Shown here one piece after another: positions 52,933 through 57,883 of a stretch of 57,883 nt of DNA (its first letter is position 1; each line of letters opens with the position of its first letter). This DNA comes from Lachnospiraceae bacterium. GTDB taxonomy: Bacteria > Bacillota > Clostridia > Lachnospirales > Lachnospiraceae. The position numbers and the translations under genes were made by a program. The notes under the pieces are model-generated. The model worked only from the letters and a program-made list of their open reading frames with translations. It did no database searches and was not told the DNA's origin. Where the stretch lies: assembly GCA_019421365.1 (NCBI GenBank), contig JAHZFJ010000027.1, forward strand, positions 1 through 57,883, in the 5' to 3' direction.

Positions 52933-53673
52933 TTAATTCATTCTCTGTCTTACTATTTCATACGAAAGAATACCCATAGCTACCGACGCATTAAGAGAAT
53001 CAATGTTTCCTAACATAGGAATCTTAGCTATGAAATCACACTTTTCTTTTACCAATCTTCCAACGCCTTCTCCTTCGCTACCGATAACAAGACCGATTGG
53101 TCCTTTTAGATCTAACTTGTACATAACTTCGCCGTCCATGTCTGCACAGGCGAACCATAAGCCTTCTTTCTTTAGATCCTCAATTGTTGCTACAAGGTTT
53201 GTTACTTTCGCTACTGGTGTATAATTAATAGCACCCGCAGAAACTTTTGCTACAGTTGCAGTAAGTCCAACTGCCCTTCTCTTAGGGATAATGATACCAT
53301 GAGCGCCTGCTTGGTTAGCTGTACGAATCATTGCTCCAAGGTTATGAGGATCTTCGATGTTATCTAATATAATGATAAATGGTGGTTCCCCTTTGTCTCT
53401 AGCTACTTGTAAGATATCTTCAACGGTTGCGTAATCATATGCAGCTGTATAAGCAATAACCCCTTGGTGCTTTCCTGTTTCAGATAACTGATCCAAACGT
53501 TCTTTCTTAACGAAATTGATGATTGTATCACCTTTTTTCGCTTCTCTTAGAATGGATTTAACTGGGCCGTCTTGGCAACCATCTAAGATAAATAAACGAT
53601 CTACTGTCTTACCTGCTCGAAATGCTTCTAATACTGGGTTTCTACCTTCTATTGTTAATTCTTCGTATCTCAT
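52933..53673 (-). CDS. rlmB: 23S rRNA (guanosine-2'-O)-methyltransferase, TrmH/RlmB family
   Basis: A SpoU-family methyltransferase of 246 residues: L30e-like N-terminal domain, then knotted catalytic domain with motif 1 NIEDPHNLGAMIRTANQAG near 103-121, motif 2 IGLVIGSEGEGVGRL and motif 3 IPMLGNIDSLNASVAMGI. RlmB methylates G2251 of 23S rRNA; the exact guanosine is inferred. ATG 53673 (MRYEELTIEG) has GGAG 5 bases upstream. Last gene of the cysE-cysS cluster. Confidence 0.92.
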   Translation of the reverse strand: MRYEELTIEGRNPVLEAFRAGKTVDRLFILDGCQDGPVKSILREAKKGDTIINFVKKERLDQLSETGKHQGVIAYTAAYDYATVEDILQVARDKGEPPFIIILDNIEDPHNLGAMIRTANQAGAHGIIIPKRRAVGLTATVAKVSAGAINYTPVAKVTNLVATIEDLKKEGLWFACADMDGEVMYKLDLKGPIGLVIGSEGEGVGRLVKEKCDFIAKIPMLGNIDSLNASVAMGILSYEIVRQRMN

Positions 53674-53767
53674 AAAACTCCTATCTGCCCTTGGCACCTA
53701 TGCACTGAATCCCTCTAGTATATATTCTATGAACATGGATTCATTTGCAATAAATATTACAATTTCT

Positions 53768-54241
53768 TTACTTCGCCTCTTCCATCTGAGAAAGGCCTAA
53801 TTTCATTAATTCTATAATTCGCGGCATCTGATCTGTTAGATATAGATATCCTACCAACGCTTCAATACCAGTGGCCATACGATAATCCGTAATTGATGCA
53901 TTCTTTGCTGAAGTGAAAGATTTTGCATTACGGCCTCTCTTATAATAGCTCATCTCTTGTTCTGTAAGCTCGTCCTTAATGGCATGGAACATAGTCACTT
54001 GGGCAGAGGCCTTCACAAGAGAACTTGCCCTCTTATGAAGTTTCTGCACTGGTGCGTTCCCCTTCTCAACTAGCAAGGTACGTATAATAACATCATATAT
54101 AGAATCACCTATATATGCAAGCGTTAATGGTGAATACGTCTTAATATCTACATCCTCTAATTGAAACGCACTTCTTAGATACTTCGCAAAGGATATCTCA
54201 GCCATAATAGGTTCACTCATTGGATTTAAACTCTCTTCCAT
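53768..54241 (-). CDS. mrnC: Mini-ribonuclease III
   Basis: A 157-residue RNase III catalytic domain without the dsRNA-binding domain: LTLAYIGDSIYDVIIRTLL holds the first acidic active-site residues (near 39-57) and GIEALVGYLYL the second set (near 127-137). It matures 23S rRNA ends in Firmicutes. The start lies within the cysS 3' end (16-base overlap), the classic cysS-mrnC-rlmB order. Ribosome site GAAGGGG. Confidence 0.93.
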   Translation of the reverse strand: MEESLNPMSEPIMAEISFAKYLRSAFQLEDVDIKTYSPLTLAYIGDSIYDVIIRTLLVEKGNAPVQKLHKRASSLVKASAQVTMFHAIKDELTEQEMSYYKRGRNAKSFTSAKNASITDYRMATGIEALVGYLYLTDQMPRIIELMKLGLSQMEEAK

Positions 54242-55623
54242 CTTACCCCTTCTCTCGTATCTTCAAGTATAATACCTTTTTCTAATAGTAAGTCACGAAT
54301 CTCATCCGCTTTCGAGAAATCACGATTCTTTCTTGCATCTTGTCTATCTTGAATTAAGCTTTCGATCTCTTCGTCTAACAATTCTTCCTTCATGTCTACA
54401 TCAACGCCCAATACATTCACTAATCTTACAATGTAGTTTTTAGTTTCGTCAAGTAGTCGTTTTGCAGATTCTGCCGATAAGTTCGTATTCGCAGCTTTTA
54501 CCATCTCAAAAATAGCAGCAATTGCATCCGCTGTATTGAAATCATCATCCATGGCTGCCTCAAATTTATCTTTTAAAGCAATAATCGAATTAAGGAATGT
54601 CTTTTCTTCCTCTGTCAATTCTCTCTCTGTAGCATTTTCAGATAAATGTGTTAAATTACTAACCGCATTCTTAATTCTCTCTAATGCATTCTTTGCAGAT
54701 TCCATCAATTCTCTACTGAAGTTAATTGGACTTCTATAGTGAACATTAAGCATGAAGAAACGGAGAACTTCATATGGATATTCTGCACCAACTTCTCTTA
54801 CTGTAAAGAAGTTACCTTCTGACTTAGACATCTTCTTGTTATCAATATTTAAGAAACCATTGTGTAACCAATATTTAGTAAAATTCTTACCATTAGCAGC
54901 TTCACTTTGTGCAATTTCATTCTCATGGTGAGGGAAGATTAGATCTTCTCCACCTGCATGGATATCAATTTGGTCTCCTAGATATTTCTTACTCATTACA
55001 GAACATTCAATATGCCAACCTGGTCTACCTTGGCTCCATGGTGATTCCCAATATGGTTCTCCTTCTTTCTTTGGTTTCCATAATACGAAATCCATTGGAT
55101 CTTCTTTTTCATCACTAACAACGATTCTTGCACCTGCTTCCAAATCATCAATGTTCTTCTTCGATAATCTACCATACCCCTCGAAGCTTCTTGTTCTGAA
55201 ATACACGGTTCCATTCTTCTCGTAAGCATACCCCTTCTCAATTAATGTCTGGATCATCTCAATCATTCCAGGGATTTCTTCCGTTGCTAATGGATGCGTT
55301 GTAGCTGGCATAACATTAAGGTTTTTCATATCTTCCTTAACAGCATCAATATATCTCTTAGTAATCTCTGTTGTAGGAACACCTTCCTCAACTGCTTTCT
55401 TAATAATCTTATCATCTACGTCAGTAAAGTTTGATACATAATTTACGTCATATCCTTTATATTCAAAGTAACGTCTTACAGTATCAAACATAATCATAGG
55501 TCTTGCATTCCCAATATGAATATAGTTATAAACAGTTGGACCGCAGACATACATACGTACCTTTCCTTCTTCTATCGGTTTGAACTCTTCTTTTTTCTTC
55601 GTTAATGTATTATATAACTTCAT
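54226..55623 (-). CDS. cysS: Cysteinyl-tRNA synthetase
   Basis: A class I enzyme of 465 residues. The HIGH-type motif is YNYIHIGNARPM, the first zinc ligand the Cys in MYVCGPTVY (residue 28), the others in WHIECSVMS and GGEDLIFPHHENE; the KMSKS motif is NKKMSKSEGNFF near 267. All expected elements are present. It shares the leftward cluster with cysE, under the Cys T-box if transcription continues past the 170-base gap. GGAAAGGTG before ATG 55623. Confidence 0.97.
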   Translation of the reverse strand: MKLYNTLTKKKEEFKPIEEGKVRMYVCGPTVYNYIHIGNARPMIMFDTVRRYFEYKGYDVNYVSNFTDVDDKIIKKAVEEGVPTTEITKRYIDAVKEDMKNLNVMPATTHPLATEEIPGMIEMIQTLIEKGYAYEKNGTVYFRTRSFEGYGRLSKKNIDDLEAGARIVVSDEKEDPMDFVLWKPKKEGEPYWESPWSQGRPGWHIECSVMSKKYLGDQIDIHAGGEDLIFPHHENEIAQSEAANGKNFTKYWLHNGFLNIDNKKMSKSEGNFFTVREVGAEYPYEVLRFFMLNVHYRSPINFSRELMESAKNALERIKNAVSNLTHLSENATERELTEEEKTFLNSIIALKDKFEAAMDDDFNTADAIAAIFEMVKAANTNLSAESAKRLLDETKNYIVRLVNVLGVDVDMKEELLDEEIESLIQDRQDARKNRDFSKADEIRDLLLEKGIILEDTREGVRWKRV

Positions 55624-55795
55624 CTAATCACCTTTCCTTTCCTACTATAATATATTTAGACATGTGTGAAATTCTTTTTAGTCCTAAAACATACCAATGT
55701 AGTTGCTGTAAACAGCCTTAGACACAAGTATGCTTTAGGTTTGAAGAAGTGTTTTACAATTGTTTGTATAACAATTTGAATGTTTTGTAAAGTAC

Positions 55796-56467
55796 TTATT
55801 TGGTTTTGTTAATTAACTCTGCAACTTGATTCTTAAGGGTATTTAATTCTTGGCGTAATGCTTTGTTTTCAGCTTCTAGTTTCGATAAATCATTCAATAC
55901 AGGGTCTGGCAAATGTACCTGGTCAAGATCTTCGCAAGGTATTCTCATGTTATCTCGTTTTACAACTCTTCCCGGAACACCAACTACAGTAGAATTTGGT
56001 GGCACTTCTGATAAAACTACACTACCTGCACCAATCTTCGAATTCGCACCAACCGTAAAAGATCCTAGAACTTTGGCACCGGCACTAATCATACAATTAT
56101 CACCGATGGTAGGATGTCTTTTACCTGTTTCTTTACCAGTACCGCCAAGCGTAACACCTTGATACAAGGTTACATTATCACCAACAATGGCCGTTTCCCC
56201 TATTATAACACCATTACCGTGATCAATAAATAACCCTTTTCCTATTGTTGCCCCCGGATGGATTTCAATACCTGTTTTACGAACAGTTCTTTGAGAATAC
56301 CATCTCGCTAAGAAATAATGTTTCTTAAGATATAACTTATGAGCAATGCGGTATCTCATGACTGCTTTAAAACTTGGATATAAGAATACTTCCATAGGAG
56401 TTTTAATCGCTGGGTCACGTTCTTTAATTAACTGTATTTCATCCTTCACAAATTTAATAAATCCCAT
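55796..56467 (-). CDS. cysE: Serine O-acetyltransferase
   Basis: A 223-residue left-handed beta-helix acetyltransferase making O-acetylserine for cysteine synthesis. The helical N-terminal domain precedes hexapeptide repeats (GATIGKGLFIDHGNGVIIGE; VTLYQGVTLGGTGKE) with catalytic His/Asp in FIDHGNG near residue 78. The C terminus adds a coiled coil (LSKLEAENKALRQELNTLK) beyond the usual end. Directly controlled by the tRNA-Cys T-box upstream. Confidence 0.95.
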   Translation of the reverse strand: MGFIKFVKDEIQLIKERDPAIKTPMEVFLYPSFKAVMRYRIAHKLYLKKHYFLARWYSQRTVRKTGIEIHPGATIGKGLFIDHGNGVIIGETAIVGDNVTLYQGVTLGGTGKETGKRHPTIGDNCMISAGAKVLGSFTVGANSKIGAGSVVLSEVPPNSTVVGVPGRVVKRDNMRIPCEDLDQVHLPDPVLNDLSKLEAENKALRQELNTLKNQVAELINKTK

Positions 56468-56518
56468 TCAAAACCACTTTCCTTCCCTTAAACTATTGTG
56501 GGATAATAGAGCAAAAAA

Positions 56519-56815
56519 ACGCCTCTAACATGCTTTCACATATTAGAGGCGATTTACTCGCGGTTCCACTCTATATTCATTAATAAACTGATTCCTTCAA
56601 TAAAACAGTTCTCAATTAATATCTTATTGTCATATAACGGCTGCTACCGGACTTAGCTAAGATATTCCCTCACCAAATCAGCTCCCAGATGCACTTCACA
56701 GACTTAATTATAATAATTAAGTAGAACCCCTATACTCCAATAAGGAATGCTTACAGCCGGTGACATTCCATCTCTGATATCTTTGTATCTGCTACTTTTC
56801 TGTTCTTCGCTTTTA
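56519..56815 (-). promoter_or_regulatory. T-box leader sensing tRNA-Cys, upstream of cysE
   Basis: The T-box sequence (AGAGTGGAACCGCG) ends near 56558-56572, followed by the terminator arms 56520-56527 and 56544-56551 (CGCCTCTA/TAGAGGCG) with seven T. The stem I specifier loop reads GTGAAGTGCATC, with TGC (Cys codon) at 56693-56691. Uncharged tRNA-Cys should stabilise the antiterminator and switch cysE on. Confidence 0.93.
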
Positions 56816-56949
56816 CTATATATTTAATTTCAATGTCTTTTGTAATTAATATACGTTCACTTACACAAGGATAGAACAATATTAATTGTCTTGCTTTATT
56901 CTATTCATTATTTCGAGATTTGTCAACAGAATAATTCAAGTTCTTACCT

Positions 56950-57516
56950 TTAAGATTTCTTACTACATCCGCTGCAGCCAGTACAACCGCTGCAACCTCC
57001 TGTTGGTTGAAATGTTTCCATAATATGATCATATGCATAATTACTTACACTCGTAAGCATACATATTGCTTGCGAAGAGATTCCTTTACCATCACCAGTA
57101 AATCCAAGCCCCTCTTCTGTTGTAGCTTTTACATTCACTTGGTTCACTTCTATTTGTAAAGTCTTAGCTATATTCTCACGCATCTGCTCAATATAAGGAG
57201 CCATCTTTGGCTTTTGAGCTATAATAGTAGCATCAATATTCTCTATCACATAAAGTTCATTATCTAATAACTTCTTAACCTCAGCTAATAATGCAAGACT
57301 TGATGCCCCCTTAAACCGGTCATCTGTATCTGGAAAATGTTTTCCTATATCACCAAGTGCTGCTGCACCAAGTAACGCATCCATAATTGCATGGAGCAAT
57401 ACATCTGCATCAGAATGTCCTAAAAGCCCCTTCTCATAAGGAACCTTCACTCCGCCTATTATTAAATCTCGATCTTCCACTAATTTGTGGACATCATATC
57501 CCATACCTACACGCAT
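56950..57516 (-). CDS. ispF: 2-C-methyl-D-erythritol 2,4-cyclodiphosphate synthase with Cys-rich tail
   Basis: The MEP-pathway enzyme forms MEcPP. Metal ligands are in GYDVHKLVE (Asp8, His10) and LLGHSDADVLLHAIMDALLGA (His42 region); IKATTEEGLGF-type (VKATTEEGLGFTG) closes the fold. The domain normally ends at about 157-160 residues; here about 28 more follow, finishing GGCSGCTGCSGCSKKS, a CxxCxxCxxC motif that is not part of IspF. GGAGG before ATG 57516. Confidence 0.93.
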   Translation of the reverse strand: MRVGMGYDVHKLVEDRDLIIGGVKVPYEKGLLGHSDADVLLHAIMDALLGAAALGDIGKHFPDTDDRFKGASSLALLAEVKKLLDNELYVIENIDATIIAQKPKMAPYIEQMRENIAKTLQIEVNQVNVKATTEEGLGFTGDGKGISSQAICMLTSVSNYAYDHIMETFQPTGGCSGCTGCSGCSKKS

Positions 57517-57829
57517 CTCAAATCCTCCTTTTCTAAATCAACAGTAACGTCGATCTCTAATAAATATACGTTAATCACAGCTACGTATTAAATAGCTGAT
57601 ACCTTCTAGTTCATTACTAAAACTTCACACTTGAAGTTTCCTTGGAGTAGTTAACACCCCTTATACGCCCTATTCGGGCTACTTTCTCATGTTTTACAGG
57701 TCATAAAGTTATGTTTTCATGCAAGCATGTACACATGACCTTTTGATCCTAGTATCATAATATAATTATATAACAAAAACGTCAAGTAATAGTATGCTTA
57801 TTACTTGACGTCTTAATACAATTTTATAA
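57517..57829. other. ispF leader region with several hairpins, and a tRNA terminator
   Basis: No gene. Minor hairpins: ACTTCA/TGAAGT type near 57620-57640, GCCC-TATTC-GGGC near 57667-57680, and GGTCAT/ATGACC spanning about 57698-57741. At 57779-57811, ACGTCAAGTAATA and its exact complement form the terminator of the leftward tRNA. Confidence 0.5.
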
Positions 57830-57883
57830 TAGCGGAGAACGGATTTGAACCGCCGACACTGCGGGTATGAACCGCATGCTCTA
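57830..57883 (-). tRNA. tRNA-Met (CAT), 5' part cut by the window edge
   Basis: The anticodon stem TGCGG/CCGCA encloses TTCATAC (anticodon CAT), followed by T arm GGCGG-TTCAAAT-CCGTT and acceptor strand CTCCGCT with A as discriminator. The 5' acceptor and D arm lie outside the window. CAT may also be initiator or Ile-decoding tRNA; this cannot be settled here. Confidence 0.85.

Overview
The window is AT-rich Firmicutes DNA. Gene content and protein style (pstSCAB-phoU-phoBR, a ZTP riboswitch on purH, a Cys T-box on cysE, CIRCE-groESL, mini-RNase III beside cysS, DUF6062 and DUF2225 proteins) point to a clostridial Lachnospiraceae close to Lachnoclostridium (Clostridium) phytofermentans. The species is inferred; the clostridial assignment is firm. 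Nearly all genes are on the minus strand.

Chromosome, left part (1-35260). A BceRS-BceAB-type peptide sensing and efflux module is decaying: the kinase has one in-frame TGA where the family has Trp, and the permease stops early. Next come purH with a ZTP riboswitch overlapping an intrinsic terminator, a long imperfect palindrome, a GNAT protein, a small plus-strand pair with a C39-like cysteine peptidase, two CobW/P47K GTPases (one with a Cys/His repeat domain), a DUF1461 membrane protein, the phosphate operon behind Pho boxes, dCMP deaminase, an amidase, guaB, groES-groEL, an OGG-type glycosylase, DUF6062, glnS-DUF2225, a SleB-like hydrolase, a 2-hydroxyacid dehydrogenase and an S8-family protein whose catalytic Ser is Gly.

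Integrated element (35261-49626). A tyrosine-recombinase element of 14,291 bp sits in the 3' half of tRNA-Thr(GGT), bounded by a 75-bp perfect direct repeat. Reading leftward from the integrase: an HTH protein, a replication initiator, a G39P-like helicase loader, several small unknowns, HTH and zinc-finger proteins, a sigma-70 factor, a 758-residue siphovirus tail-tip/receptor-binding protein with an S74 chaperone, small HTH and phage-type proteins, a likely tail gene remnant, a small-protein/GNAT pair resembling a toxin-antitoxin system, and the 3' end of an Abi_2 gene. I see no terminase, portal, capsid or lysis gene. The sigma gene, tail gene and following 61-residue ORF overlap with good ribosome sites, so this is an arranged cassette. 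A phage satellite, or an element keeping a tail tip under its own sigma factor, is the most interesting possibility; a decayed prophage is the main alternative.

Chromosome, right part (49658-57883). A chemoreceptor, a stand-alone condensation-like acyltransferase, then the leftward cluster ispF, T-box, cysE, cysS, mrnC, rlmB. IspF has an unusual CxxCxxCxxC tail. The window ends inside a tRNA-Met gene.
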